Shown here piece by piece: positions 27,706 through 36,405 of a stretch of 64,000 nt of DNA; the stretch's first letter is position 1, and every line of letters starts with the position of its first letter. The notes under the pieces are model-generated. The model searched no databases. It saw only the letters and a program-made list of their open reading frames with translations, and was not told the DNA's origin. The DNA lies in assembly GCA_900542495.1 (NCBI GenBank), contig UQNW01000012.1:34324-98323 (forward strand). Direction: 5' to 3'. The DNA is from an uncultured Roseburia sp. (GTDB lineage Bacteria; Bacillota; Clostridia; Lachnospirales; Lachnospiraceae). The translations under genes and the position numbers were made by a program.

Positions 27706-29019
27706 CTACGACAGCGGAAGCGGCTCCGTGGATAAGCCGGTATCGAACAGGCTCAATTGTTGATAACCGCTTTCACGGATCTCACGTGGTATCTGTGTCT
27801 TATCGCCCATCAGATTGCGGCAGATATAATCTTCTTCCAGCTTCGTGCGGTACATCATCCTGCCGGAGCAGGTGATAAAATAAAGAGCGCGTTTCAACAC
27901 AACACCTATCTTCTTGAGATCGGCAAAATCGAGGGTGCTGTGACGTCTTGCTTTTACAATGCGGCTGGCAGACTTATAGCCAATACCCGGGACACGGAGC
28001 AGCGTATCATAGTCTGCACGGTTGATCTCGACCGGAAAATATTCCAGATGCCGGATCGCCCAGTCACACTTGGGGTCGAGAAAAATGTTAAAGTCCGGTC
28101 GCTCCGGACTTAAAAGCTCGTCGGCTTTAAATTTATAATAGCGGAGCAGCCAGTCTGCCTGATACAGACGATGTTCCCGCAAGAGCGGCGGACCGCCGGG
28201 CAGTGCAGGAAGATTGCTGTTGTGGGTGACATTCACAAAGGCAGAATAGAACACTCTCTTTAAATCAAATTTCTGATACAGATTCTCGGCAATGCTCACA
28301 ATCTGGTAATCATTTTCCGGGGTTGCGCCGATGATCATCTGTGTGCTCTGTCCTGCGGGTACGAACTTCGGGGCGTGCCGGTAAAGAGCGACTTCATTCT
28401 TATTTTCCGTAATACCGTTCTGAACCATGCGCATTGGCTTCAGGATGGTATTTCTCGACTTGCAGGGCGCAAGCTTTTTCAGGCTGTCTGCGGTAGGCAG
28501 TTCCAGATTAATACTCATACGGTCAGCCAGAAAACCAGTTTTTTCAATCAGCAGAGGATCAGCGCCGGGAATCGCTTTCACATGGATGTAACCGTTAAAA
28601 TGGTGCACTGTGCGCAATTTATAAAGGGTCTGGTATAAAAGTTCCATCGTATAGTTGGGGCTTACCATAATGCCGGAACTTAAAAAAAGACCTTCAATAT
28701 AATTCCGCCGGTAAAATTCCATCGTCAGTTCGCAGACTTCCTCCGGGGTAAAGGCAGCCCGCCGGACATCGGAGTTACAATTATTCTGGCAATAAGAGCA
28801 GTTAAAAATACATTCGTTTGTAAATAAAATCTTGAGAAGGGAAACACACCGCCCATCTGCGGAAAAAGTATGACAGATCCCACAGGAAATAGAGTTGCCA
28901 AGGCCGATACCGTCACCACTGCGATCCACACCGCTTGACGTGCAGGCGACATCGTATTTTGCAGCGTCTGAGAGAATCGTAAGTTTTTCCATCAGTGATA
29001 TATTTTGCTGGATTTTCAT
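27706..29019 (-). CDS. TIGR03916-family radical SAM DNA repair/modification protein
   Basis: Protein of about 437 residues with a radical SAM iron-sulphur motif CxxxCxxC (Cys70, Cys74, Cys77 in NECIFNCSYC), additional cysteines upstream (SCGICH), and a C-terminal helix-hairpin-helix DNA-binding motif (LLRVPGIGYKSASRI, about residue 345). The GGAGGAG site fits ATG at 29019 and not the longer frame. It forms an operon with the TIGR03915 gene. A near-consensus LexA box lies about 30 bases upstream, so it should be SOS-induced. Confidence 0.87.
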   Translation of the reverse strand: MKIQQNISLMEKLTILSDAAKYDVACTSSGVDRSGDGIGLGNSISCGICHTFSADGRCVSLLKILFTNECIFNCSYCQNNCNSDVRRAAFTPEEVCELTMEFYRRNYIEGLFLSSGIMVSPNYTMELLYQTLYKLRTVHHFNGYIHVKAIPGADPLLIEKTGFLADRMSINLELPTADSLKKLAPCKSRNTILKPMRMVQNGITENKNEVALYRHAPKFVPAGQSTQMIIGATPENDYQIVSIAENLYQKFDLKRVFYSAFVNVTHNSNLPALPGGPPLLREHRLYQADWLLRYYKFKADELLSPERPDFNIFLDPKCDWAIRHLEYFPVEINRADYDTLLRVPGIGYKSASRIVKARRHSTLDFADLKKIGVVLKRALYFITCSGRMMYRTKLEEDYICRNLMGDKTQIPREIRESGYQQLSLFDTGLSTEPLPLS

Positions 29020-29048
29020 CTGGATGTGATCTCCTCCAATCAAAGAAT

Positions 29049-29062
29049 AGAACATATGTTCG
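29049..29062 (-). promoter_or_regulatory. LexA/DinR SOS box
   Basis: The minus-strand sequence CGAACATATGTTCT matches 13 of 14 positions of the Bacillus LexA (DinR) consensus CGAACRNRYGTTYC and contains the perfect palindrome GAACATATGTTC. It lies about 30 bp upstream of the radical SAM repair gene start. Confidence 0.8.
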
Positions 29063-29190
29063 ATAAAATGAGAATACCACATTCGGAAAAAGAATGCAAG
29101 AGAAAAAGACTGCCAATTTCTGGACAAAGTCAGGTGGAGAGCGGAGTGACATTGCTTCTCACCGGAGACGGAAATCTGAATGATCTGTTT

Positions 29191-29754
29191 TCACACATTG
29201 GCTGATGAAACTAATCTTCTAAGCTCGCAGTTCCCGAGCAGCTGATCCCAGAAATGCTCAAGAGGAATCTCTTCATACTGGCAGATCAGGCTGCAGTCTA
29301 AGGCTCCATGGGCGACGATCAGTACATTTTTTCCGGAAACAAATTCCGGCGTTAAAACATCGTGGATAAAAGAGCCGCTGCGGGCATACAAATGTTCAAG
29401 ACTTTCCGCACCATCTACAGCATGATAATGGACAGGATCATGGAACAACGTGTATACCGGACATTCCGGTTTCTGTGTGACATGTTCTGTTCCTTCATAC
29501 ATGCCAAATCCCATCTCGCGGAGACGGTCGTCCGTCAGGATCGGCGTGCCGCTCCCTTCCAGAAAAATTTCAGCAGTCTCCTGCGCACGCTGTAAGGGAG
29601 AACAATAGCAGATATCAAATCGCAGATCCCCATACTTTTTCCTTGCGTCCCGCGCCATCTGGCGACCTTCTTCATTCAAAGGAATATCTTCGCTTCCCTG
29701 CAGGCGGTGGACTGCATTCCAGTCAGTTTTTCCGTGTCTCATGATATATAACAT
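29191..29754 (-). CDS. Histidine phosphatase family protein
   Basis: Phosphoglycerate mutase-like phosphatase of 187 residues. The catalytic RHG motif is YIMRHGKTDWN (His7), followed by EDIPLNEEGRQMA; the second catalytic histidine is in VLIVAHGALDC. The ORF opens from a TTG at 29763, but the AGGAAAGGA site suits ATG 29754. Substrate unknown; cobalamin phosphatase and general sugar phosphatases belong to the same family. It stands alone between the SOS operon and the flagellar cluster. Confidence 0.85.
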   Translation of the reverse strand: MLYIMRHGKTDWNAVHRLQGSEDIPLNEEGRQMARDARKKYGDLRFDICYCSPLQRAQETAEIFLEGSGTPILTDDRLREMGFGMYEGTEHVTQKPECPVYTLFHDPVHYHAVDGAESLEHLYARSGSFIHDVLTPEFVSGKNVLIVAHGALDCSLICQYEEIPLEHFWDQLLGNCELRRLVSSANV

Positions 29755-29909
29755 AATAAACAATATCCTTTCCTCTTATAATAGTAAAAATCATAAACGC
29801 ATTGCCGACTCAATTCCCGGTGCGATTGAATTATATCCTATATTTTGTTAAAATGAAACCCTGATCAGATAACAACAGCGGCACAACGCAGGAAATTGCA
29901 TGACAGCTA

Positions 29910-29936
29910 TTAATTTTACAGGAAAACTACCGATAT
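29910..29936 (+). promoter_or_regulatory. Sigma-28 (FliA/SigD) promoter for the flaG operon
   Basis: TTAA (29910-29913), 15-base spacer, ACCGATAT (29929-29936). This agrees with the sigma-28 pattern TAAA-N15-GCCGATAA and with the site upstream of flagellin in this window. It lies 93 bases before flaG. Confidence 0.75.
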
Positions 29937-30028
29937 ATGAGTTAGAAAAATAAGCGTTCCGGCATTTACAGAGATCCGGACCGCAACCATGGAAGAACAC
30001 AAGCTTATGCACACGGAGGTGTAGAACA

Positions 30029-30466
30029 ATGGCAATAGAGGCTATGAAAGGGGCAGGGTTGTCCTACGCGGGAAGTTCATCCGCATCAGATGTAAAAGCA
30101 GAGAGTCAGGCAAAAGTGGAAACTGCATCCAACGCAGCAGCTTCTGACGATCTCATGAAGAAAACCATTCAGATCGACACGAAAGAGACTGACAAAAACG
30201 GCAAAGACGGAAACCGGGATGACGGTCAGGCAAAGCAGACGATCTCCGAGAATTCCCAGATCAGGAAAGCAGTTGACGAGATCAATAAGAAGGCGCACAA
30301 TTCCGAGGCAGTCTTCGGAATCCATGAAGCAACCAACCGTGTCACCATCAAGATCGTTGACAAAGACACGAAGAAAGTCCTGAAAGAATATCCGCCGGAG
30401 AAAACCCTGGACATGATCGCAAAAGTCTGGGAGATGGCAGGATTATTAGTGGATAAGAAACTGTAG
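30029..30466 (+). CDS. flaG: FlaG-family flagellar protein
   Basis: Protein of 145 residues with a low-complexity Ala/Ser/Lys N-terminal half and the conserved FlaG C-terminal domain (about residues 80-140: GIHEATNRVTIKIVDKDTKKVLKEYPPEKTL). FlaG proteins influence filament length and usually precede fliD, as here. It is the first gene of a sigma-28 operon continuing to fliD, fliS and a chaperone gene. AACGGAGG-like CACGGAGGTG precedes the ATG. Confidence 0.88.
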   Translation: MAIEAMKGAGLSYAGSSSASDVKAESQAKVETASNAAASDDLMKKTIQIDTKETDKNGKDGNRDDGQAKQTISENSQIRKAVDEINKKAHNSEAVFGIHEATNRVTIKIVDKDTKKVLKEYPPEKTLDMIAKVWEMAGLLVDKKL

Positions 30467-30560
30467 ATCACTGTCCAAAAGACAGGAGCAGCAATAGACA
30501 AGTGACAGATGCAAACAGAAAATGATATAAATAAGTTACAAAACTGAAAGGAGCAGGATT

Positions 30561-32108
30561 ATGCCAATCAGAATCACAGGTTTGAACTCAGGATTAGATA
30601 CTGAGTCCATTATCTCAGCGCTTGTATCTTCTTATAGTTACAAGACGAGCAAGTATAAAAAAGCACAGACAAAATTATCATGGAAGCAGGAGGCATGGAG
30701 TACCTTAAACTCCAAGGTGTACAGTTTCTATAACAATGTTGGTAAATTAAAACTGTCATCTGCCTACAATATGCGTACGGCAAGCGTATCCGACAGCACA
30801 AAAGCGAAAGTGAGTGCAGCAAGTGGGGCGACCAACGGCGTACAGTCTTTGGAGGTCTTAGAGGTTGCCAAAAGTGATTATCTTACCGGCGGAAAGATTT
30901 CAATCAAAGACGCATCCGGTGCGGAAGATAAGACAAAAACCGTTTCATCGGCGTCCACTTTAAGCGAACTGGGATATACCGGAACCGGTACGATCGAAGT
31001 TACCAATAAAGAAACCGGAAAGACAACAAGCATCAGCGTGACCGGTGACACAAAGATCAGCGACTTTGTGAAATCCCTGTCAGATGCAGGTGTGAAAGCC
31101 AGCTTTGATGAGAAAAACGGCAGATTATTTGTAAGTTCAGCAAAGACCGGTACAGAAAACGGTTTTGAACTGAAATCAAAGAATGCAGACGGCGATAAGG
31201 CGTTGCTGGCATTGGGACTGGCAATGACATCTACCGTATCAGATACCGGCGCAAAAGTGAATGACGATAACAACTGGTCGGCGGCATCGGATGCGAAGAT
31301 CAAACTGAATGGTGCAGAATACACTTCATCTACCAACGAGTTCGCTGTAAATGGTCTTTCTGTCACAGCACTTGCCAAGACGAGTGGAGAGATTTCTGTA
31401 ACCGTAGCTACAGACAGTGAGGGAATCTATGAGCAGGTCAAGGATCTGCTCAGCCAGTACAACTCACTTATTAACGAGATGAACAAGTTATACAATGCAG
31501 ATTCGGCAAAAGGATATGAGCCGCTGACAGATGAAGAAAAGGATTCCATGAGTGATACGGAAGTGGAGAAATGGGAGGCAAAAGTCAAAGATTCCCTGCT
31601 CCGCAGAGATGATTCGTTAGAGAGCCTGATCTCGTCCATGACAACGGCGATGTCCAAGGGATATGAAGTCAATGGAAAGACATACTATCTTACTTCTTTT
31701 GGAATTTCAACACTTGGTTATATGAATTCTGCAAAGAATGAACAGTATGCATACCATATCAATGGGGATGAGGATGACAGCGCAACTTCCGGAAAGGAAG
31801 ACAAACTGCTGGCAGCGATCAAAGAAGATCCGGATTCTGTGGCGGGATTCATGCAGCAGCTTGCAACAGGATTATACGATTCTATTGATAAGAAAATGAA
31901 GACATCCACTTTAAGCAGTATATTTAAAGTATACAATGATAAGGAGATGGCTTCGGAATACAGCGATTATACAACCACGATCAAAAAGTGGGAGGATAAG
32001 CTGTCTGAACAGGAGGATTACTACTACAAGAAGTTCTCGGCGATGGAAACAGCGCTGGCAAAACTCAATTCACAGACATCTTCTTTATCCGGTCTGTTTG
32101 GATCATGA
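30561..32108 (+). CDS. fliD: Flagellar filament cap protein FliD
   Basis: Cap protein of 515 residues. The N-terminal domain begins PIRITGLNSGLDTESIISAL with the YKTSKYKKAQTKLSWKQEAW heptads, and the C-terminal coiled coil (about 440-515) contains YKKFSAMETALAKLNSQTSSLSGLFG, both diagnostic for FliD. The cap promotes flagellin polymerisation at the filament tip. Length is normal. AAAGGAG lies upstream. A perfect 12-bp hairpin separates it from fliS. Confidence 0.93.
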   Translation: MPIRITGLNSGLDTESIISALVSSYSYKTSKYKKAQTKLSWKQEAWSTLNSKVYSFYNNVGKLKLSSAYNMRTASVSDSTKAKVSAASGATNGVQSLEVLEVAKSDYLTGGKISIKDASGAEDKTKTVSSASTLSELGYTGTGTIEVTNKETGKTTSISVTGDTKISDFVKSLSDAGVKASFDEKNGRLFVSSAKTGTENGFELKSKNADGDKALLALGLAMTSTVSDTGAKVNDDNNWSAASDAKIKLNGAEYTSSTNEFAVNGLSVTALAKTSGEISVTVATDSEGIYEQVKDLLSQYNSLINEMNKLYNADSAKGYEPLTDEEKDSMSDTEVEKWEAKVKDSLLRRDDSLESLISSMTTAMSKGYEVNGKTYYLTSFGISTLGYMNSAKNEQYAYHINGDEDDSATSGKEDKLLAAIKEDPDSVAGFMQQLATGLYDSIDKKMKTSTLSSIFKVYNDKEMASEYSDYTTTIKKWEDKLSEQEDYYYKKFSAMETALAKLNSQTSSLSGLFGS

Positions 32109-32119
32109 TAACAGGACAA

Positions 32120-32146
32120 TTAACCTGCGGCATTGCCGCAGGTTAA
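32120..32146 (+). other. Hairpin between fliD and fliS
   Basis: A perfect 12-bp inverted repeat (32120-32131 with 32135-32146) has a 3-nt loop. No T tract follows, so it is probably an mRNA stability or processing element inside the operon and not a terminator. Confidence 0.6.
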
Positions 32147-32189
32147 ATCTGCATAAAGAAAAAAAGAAAACACATGGAGGTATTTTCAC

Positions 32190-32570
32190 ATGCTTAATCA
32201 TAATGGCTATGCTGCGTATGCGAATAGCAAAATTATGACCGCATCACCTGCGGAACTGACACTTATGCTCTATGACGGAGCAATCAAATTCTGTAACATG
32301 GCAATTGCAGGGATTGAGGAAAACAATATCGAGAAAGCACATAACAACATCCGGAAAGTCGAGAATATCATCTCTGAGTTTCAGGCAACATTAAATCATA
32401 AATATGCAACAGCTGATGATTTTAATAATGTATATGTCTATTTGAAAGAACGCCTGATCGAGGCAAATATGAAAAAAGATAAAGAAATCCTGGAAGAAGT
32501 ATTAAAACATCTCAGAACCATGCGCGATACATGGAAAGAAGTGATGAAACTGGCTGCCAGCCAGAGATAA
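32190..32570 (+). CDS. fliS: Flagellar export chaperone FliS
   Basis: All-helical chaperone of 126 residues that binds the disordered C-terminus of flagellin and keeps it unpolymerised until export. The family signature ASPAELTLMLYDGAIKFCNMA (about residues 18-38) and NVYVYLKERLIEANMKKD are clear. ACATGGAGG precedes the ATG. It stands between fliD and another small helical chaperone. Confidence 0.93.
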   Translation: MLNHNGYAAYANSKIMTASPAELTLMLYDGAIKFCNMAIAGIEENNIEKAHNNIRKVENIISEFQATLNHKYATADDFNNVYVYLKERLIEANMKKDKEILEEVLKHLRTMRDTWKEVMKLAASQR

Positions 32571-32593
32571 CCGGAAGGAGAAAGCAATACATC

Positions 32594-33070
32594 GTGACAG
32601 ATAATTACATTGGAATCATGATCGAAAGCCTCCGGCGAAAAAAGGATGTCCTGACAGATATATTAAAACTTAGCGAGGAACAAAGCCTTCTGCTGGATGA
32701 TCCTAATTTAGAACCGGACACATTTGAAAAAAACGTGAATCGGAAAGCGGCGCTGATCGAAAAATTAGAACAGCTTGACACGGGCTTCGAAAGTTTATAT
32801 GACAAAGTAAAGGAAGAACTTGAGAGCAACAGAGACATCCATAAAGAACAGATCAGGCAGATGCAGGAACTGATCAGGGCACTTACCGAATTGAATATGC
32901 AGATTCAGGCGACGGAAGCAAGAAATAAGGAAAAGGCAACCGCCAAGTTTGCTTATATCAGGCAGCAGGCAAAGGAAATCCGCAGCAGCCAGAAGATCGT
33001 CAAAGAATACTATAATAATATGATGCATAAGGCGTATAATGAGCCGCATTTTTTGGATAATAAAAAATAG
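32594..33070 (+). CDS. FlgN/FliT-like flagellar chaperone
   Basis: All-helical protein of about 158 residues, highly charged and predicted coiled coil along most of its length. By position after fliS and by size it corresponds to the FliT or FlgN class of export chaperones; the sequence itself is too divergent for a firm choice. The frame is open from 32531 inside fliS, but AAGGAG at 32575-32580 suits a GTG start at 32594 (VTDNYIG). A terminator follows, ending the operon. Confidence 0.65.
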   Translation: MTDNYIGIMIESLRRKKDVLTDILKLSEEQSLLLDDPNLEPDTFEKNVNRKAALIEKLEQLDTGFESLYDKVKEELESNRDIHKEQIRQMQELIRALTELNMQIQATEARNKEKATAKFAYIRQQAKEIRSSQKIVKEYYNNMMHKAYNEPHFLDNKK

Positions 33071-33078
33071 AGAGAATA

Positions 33079-33124
33079 AAAGACCGCACAGATAGAAAGA
33101 TATTGATTTGTGAGGTCTTTTTAG
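33079..33124 (+). terminator. Terminator of the flaG-fliD-fliS operon
   Basis: Arms AAAGACCGCACA (33079-33090) and TGTGAGGTCTTT (33109-33120) pair with one internal mismatch and are followed by TT; it lies 9 bases after the last stop codon. Confidence 0.8.
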
Positions 33125-33286
33125 TTACAATTTTAAGGTGGTAGACAGAGATTTTGCTATGGTGGCTGAAGGAACATATCAGATAACTATGAGAAAAAAT
33201 GAGAAAAACTATATCTAATCATCAAGTGAGTATAATTTATAATCGAAATGCATCTTAATATTATATGACAGAAGGGAGATGGATGA

Positions 33287-34384
33287 ATGGAAGTTTATAT
33301 TTCCGAGTTGGATATTGAAACTTACAGAGGAATAAAAAACTTAAAAATGGAAAATCTTGCACCAATTAATATCATAACAGGGGATAACAATAGCGGAAAA
33401 ACGAGTGTTCTTGAATTGCTTCAGAGTGTGAAAAATCCGGGCAGTTTCAGGGTATGGCGGGAATTGTTGCGGAAGGACAGTATAGATCTTCGACGTGGGT
33501 TGACATATTATGATGGTTTCTATGATTTATTTGATATTAATGAGGATGAAAAGAAAATAGCATATAAAATAACAACTGATGGAGTAAAACATAGAATTGA
33601 GATGCTGGCACAGTTTAGGGAGGAAGAAGTGCCAGAATCATATCTGAATAAAATTCAGGGGCTGTCATATTGGAAAGAAGATGGTGAATCGGAGAGGATT
33701 CGAAATATCTCTAAAATGAAATTGGAACTGTGGGATAATGGTCAGAAATTATTAAAGACAGCAATCTACGATGGTCAAGTGAGATTTATACGACCAAATG
33801 ACATGGGCAGTAATAAAAAAGAAAAAAAGGTAGTGTACATTTCACCGATTCGTCATGCAGAGGGATTACTATATTTAAATGCAGTATTAGAGAAACCAGA
33901 GTTGTATGAACAGATGCTGTCTGTTTTAAAAGATTATGATGAGGATATTATAAGTATTAACTATGACAATGTAAATGTAACCGGCAGGGGCGTATACAAG
34001 ATCCTTTCAAAATCTCATAAAAAAGCACTTCCGCTGAATGTTTACGGCGATGGAATGAAAAAAGCAGTTTTATTAATGAGTGCAGTGATCGCTGCAGAGG
34101 ATGGAGTTTTACTGATTGACGAATTCGAAACTGCAATCCATACTTCTGCAATGAAAAATACATTCCGGTGGATTTTGGAGACGTGCAGAAAATTGAACGT
34201 GCAGGTATTTGTAACATCACATAGCAAAGAAGCAATCGACAAATTATTGAAATGTTCGGAAAAGTGCTTGGATGATATGGCATTATATACACTTTATAAA
34301 AAAGAGAACATGACTGCAGTTCGCAGAATGAACGGCAGGAAGGCAATTGAGGCACAGGATAATATGGGATTGGAGCTTAGATAA
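33287..34384 (+). CDS. OLD/RecF-like AAA ATPase, module 1
   Basis: ABC-type ATPase of 365 residues: Walker A GDNNSGKT (residues 32-39), a YGDGMKKAV signature-like segment, Walker B VLLIDEFE (Asp278, Glu279) and H-switch VTSHSKEA (His312). The N-terminus IETYRGIKNLKMENLAPINII is typical of OLD-family proteins. No nuclease domain is present; the next gene, starting directly after the stop codon, supplies a TOPRIM-like domain, so OLD appears split in two. Related ATPases lie at 41400 and 54394. AGAAGGGAG precedes the ATG. Probable defence function. Confidence 0.82.
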   Translation: MEVYISELDIETYRGIKNLKMENLAPINIITGDNNSGKTSVLELLQSVKNPGSFRVWRELLRKDSIDLRRGLTYYDGFYDLFDINEDEKKIAYKITTDGVKHRIEMLAQFREEEVPESYLNKIQGLSYWKEDGESERIRNISKMKLELWDNGQKLLKTAIYDGQVRFIRPNDMGSNKKEKKVVYISPIRHAEGLLYLNAVLEKPELYEQMLSVLKDYDEDIISINYDNVNVTGRGVYKILSKSHKKALPLNVYGDGMKKAVLLMSAVIAAEDGVLLIDEFETAIHTSAMKNTFRWILETCRKLNVQVFVTSHSKEAIDKLLKCSEKCLDDMALYTLYKKENMTAVRRMNGRKAIEAQDNMGLELR

Positions 34385-35125
34385 ATGAGAAGTGTGATTT
34401 TATGCGAGGGTTCGACAGATTTTGTTTTGCTTCAATATTACATGCGAAAAGTATATGGTTGGGAGTATAAAAAGAATGAAAGTGTGCTGATTAACGACTA
34501 TAAAGCAAGAAAATGTGTTTTGAAAAAAGACCACTCTGAACTTAATATTATTGGCTGCGGAGGCTGTAGCCGCATACCGGGAGGATTGCAATTTATATTA
34601 GACAGTAATAGTTTGTCAGCGGAAGATGAAGCGTATGACAGAATTGTGATTATTACAGATCGGGATGAAGTAGAAACTGAATCGGAATTTGAAACCATAA
34701 TAGCAACAGAGCTAGGAAAACAGCAAATCGAATGGAAAGATGATATATCGAATGATAAATGGATTGATTTTCATTATGAAAATGGACAAGGTGACAACTG
34801 TAATGCAAAATTATTGCTATTGGTGATACCATTCGAAGACACCGGAGCGATGGAAACATTTTTATTAGATGCTATTGGAAAAGCAAATCCTTATGATGCG
34901 AAGATCATATCAGATTGCAATCAGTTTGTGGATAATGTGGATAACCAGAAAAAGTATTTGAATAAACGGAGATACATAACAAAGGCAAAATTTGATGTAT
35001 ATTTTTCGGTGCGGACTGCGGCAGAACAATTTGTGGAAAGGCAAAATATATTGAAAAATATTCCGTGGGAAGATTATGCCGAAATTCAGAATAGTTTTAA
35101 AAAATTAGATGATCTTACAGAATGA
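34385..35125 (+). CDS. TOPRIM-like partner of OLD ATPase, module 1
   Basis: Protein of 246 residues. TOPRIM-type acidic residues are visible in VILCEGSTD (Glu8, Asp12) and IITDRDE (Asp92, Asp94), the pattern expected for a metal-dependent nuclease or DNA-binding TOPRIM. The stop codon of the ATPase is immediately followed by this ATG, so translation is coupled. It recalls DUF3226/DUF4276/DUF4435-like partners of ATPases in defence systems, but I cannot assign one of these families from sequence alone. The C-terminal half is lysine and aromatic rich and unassigned. Confidence 0.72.
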   Translation: MRSVILCEGSTDFVLLQYYMRKVYGWEYKKNESVLINDYKARKCVLKKDHSELNIIGCGGCSRIPGGLQFILDSNSLSAEDEAYDRIVIITDRDEVETESEFETIIATELGKQQIEWKDDISNDKWIDFHYENGQGDNCNAKLLLLVIPFEDTGAMETFLLDAIGKANPYDAKIISDCNQFVDNVDNQKKYLNKRRYITKAKFDVYFSVRTAAEQFVERQNILKNIPWEDYAEIQNSFKKLDDLTE

Positions 35126-35148
35126 TAAACCTATAAAGGAGAATGCAT

Positions 35149-36201
35149 ATGGCAGTATTAGAAACACACATTTTTAAAGCTCACAACAATATATACATAG
35201 AACAACCAGAAGAAAATTATAGAACGAGGGAAATACGTACTGAAATGGTATTTCCAGATTGCGTGAACGAAAACACAGGTATGCTTGTTTTAATACCCGG
35301 TTATGGTGGAAATATTGATTCACATGTATTTAGAAAAATGAGAGAAGTATTTGCAGAACAGTATAATTTCATTACAGTGCAATGTGATTATTTTGGAAAT
35401 AGATTTATGGATTCAAATGAGCCGGAAGAGATGCGACTTATTGCAGACATGAAGAATATTATTGATGCAGAAATTTGTTATAGGATGAATGGATTTGAAT
35501 CAGAAGATGAATTTAATGATATGGGGCTTATGCAGGCTCTTGATATAGTGAGTACAACAATATGTGCTATCTATGAAATAATTAATAAGGGGTATGTATT
35601 TAATACTAATAGAATCGTGTTATTTGGAACCTCACATGGATCATATCTGGCTCATTTGGCAAATGTTATCTGCCCAACACTATACACTGGCTTACTGGAT
35701 GTCTCATCCTATATAGTACCATACTATCTGACACATTATCGAAATTTGACTATTAAGACAGATAAGATAACGTGGACAACAATATATGAGTATTTAATAA
35801 TGAAAGAAGAAAACTATCGTTACAATGATAATTTGTATAATCTTTCATTTTTATATCAAAATATAAAAAATAAATGCAAAATAATAGCTCTGCAGGGAAC
35901 AGATGACTGGATGGTCGATGTAAATGAAAAGGACAAGTTCATTTCACAATTAGATAATGCTCAATTGCTTATTATACATCCGGATGAGGTGGATGGCGTT
36001 TTATGTAAAAATGCCGATCATGGACTAGGACTGGATTTCTTTAAATTCTTTGAAATAGTGATACCATCGTTGGATAAAGTATTGGGACAGCCCAAGTTAG
36101 ATATTCAGTTTCCGAAAGAAGCAAAAGTGGGAAACGAAGAGACATATATAAAAATTGGATATGAAAACGGATTGCCGGAATTAAAGGAAATAACATGGTA
36201 A
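35149..36201 (+). CDS. Alpha/beta-hydrolase-like protein, DUF2920-like
   Basis: Protein of about 350 residues. An alpha/beta hydrolase fold is suggested by LVLIPGYGG (oxyanion strand), the nucleophile elbow FGTSHGS (Ser162), LQGTDDWMV (acid) and NADHGLGLDF (His). It resembles DUF2920 proteins, which in Campylobacter lie in flagellar glycosylation loci; that match is by memory and moderate. Placed just before flagellin, it could process a glycan acyl group. AAAGGAG fits ATG 35149 better than ATG 35143. Confidence 0.65.
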   Translation: MAVLETHIFKAHNNIYIEQPEENYRTREIRTEMVFPDCVNENTGMLVLIPGYGGNIDSHVFRKMREVFAEQYNFITVQCDYFGNRFMDSNEPEEMRLIADMKNIIDAEICYRMNGFESEDEFNDMGLMQALDIVSTTICAIYEIINKGYVFNTNRIVLFGTSHGSYLAHLANVICPTLYTGLLDVSSYIVPYYLTHYRNLTIKTDKITWTTIYEYLIMKEENYRYNDNLYNLSFLYQNIKNKCKIIALQGTDDWMVDVNEKDKFISQLDNAQLLIIHPDEVDGVLCKNADHGLGLDFFKFFEIVIPSLDKVLGQPKLDIQFPKEAKVGNEETYIKIGYENGLPELKEITW

Positions 36202-36244
36202 ATAATTTTAAATATTTTTCCAAAAATAAATTAATAAAAAAGGG

Positions 36245-36271
36245 TTAAGTATCTTTCACTTATGCCGATAT
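36245..36271 (+). promoter_or_regulatory. Sigma-28 promoter for flagellin
   Basis: TTAA (36245-36248), 15-base spacer, GCCGATAT (36264-36271): an excellent match to the sigma-28 consensus TAAA-N15-GCCGATAA, located about 135 bases before the flagellin ATG. Confidence 0.88.
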
Positions 36272-36361
36272 ACAATGCAAGTAAGCAAAGAATGCTACTT
36301 CGTGAAAACCGAAATGAAGCGTACGGTCAGAGTAGGAACGTTCACAAATAAAACAAATCTA

Positions 36362-36397
36362 CTTCAGCATGGAAGCTGAAGCCCAATTCAAGGAGGA
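36362..36397 (+). promoter_or_regulatory. Flagellin leader hairpin, possible CsrA site
   Basis: A 7-bp stem (36362-36368 with 36375-36381) exposes the loop ATGGAA, and the Shine-Dalgarno AAGGAGGAA follows at about 36390. A GGA in a hairpin loop upstream of a GGA-containing SD is the arrangement by which CsrA represses hag translation in Bacillus subtilis. No csrA or fliW gene is in the window. Confidence 0.45.
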
Positions 36398-36405
36398 AAA
36401 ATATT

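Noticed and set aside
29849..29875. A second sigma-28-like site (TAAA ... GATAAC) upstream of flaG
   Set aside because: The spacing to a GCCGATAA-like element is wrong; the site at 29910-29936 fits the consensus spacing.
33287..35125. Naming the ATPase + TOPRIM pair as PARIS or Gabija
   Set aside because: PARIS AriB carries DUF4435, and Gabija GajA has ATPase and TOPRIM in one chain with a GajB helicase. Neither is evident, so only the general class is given.
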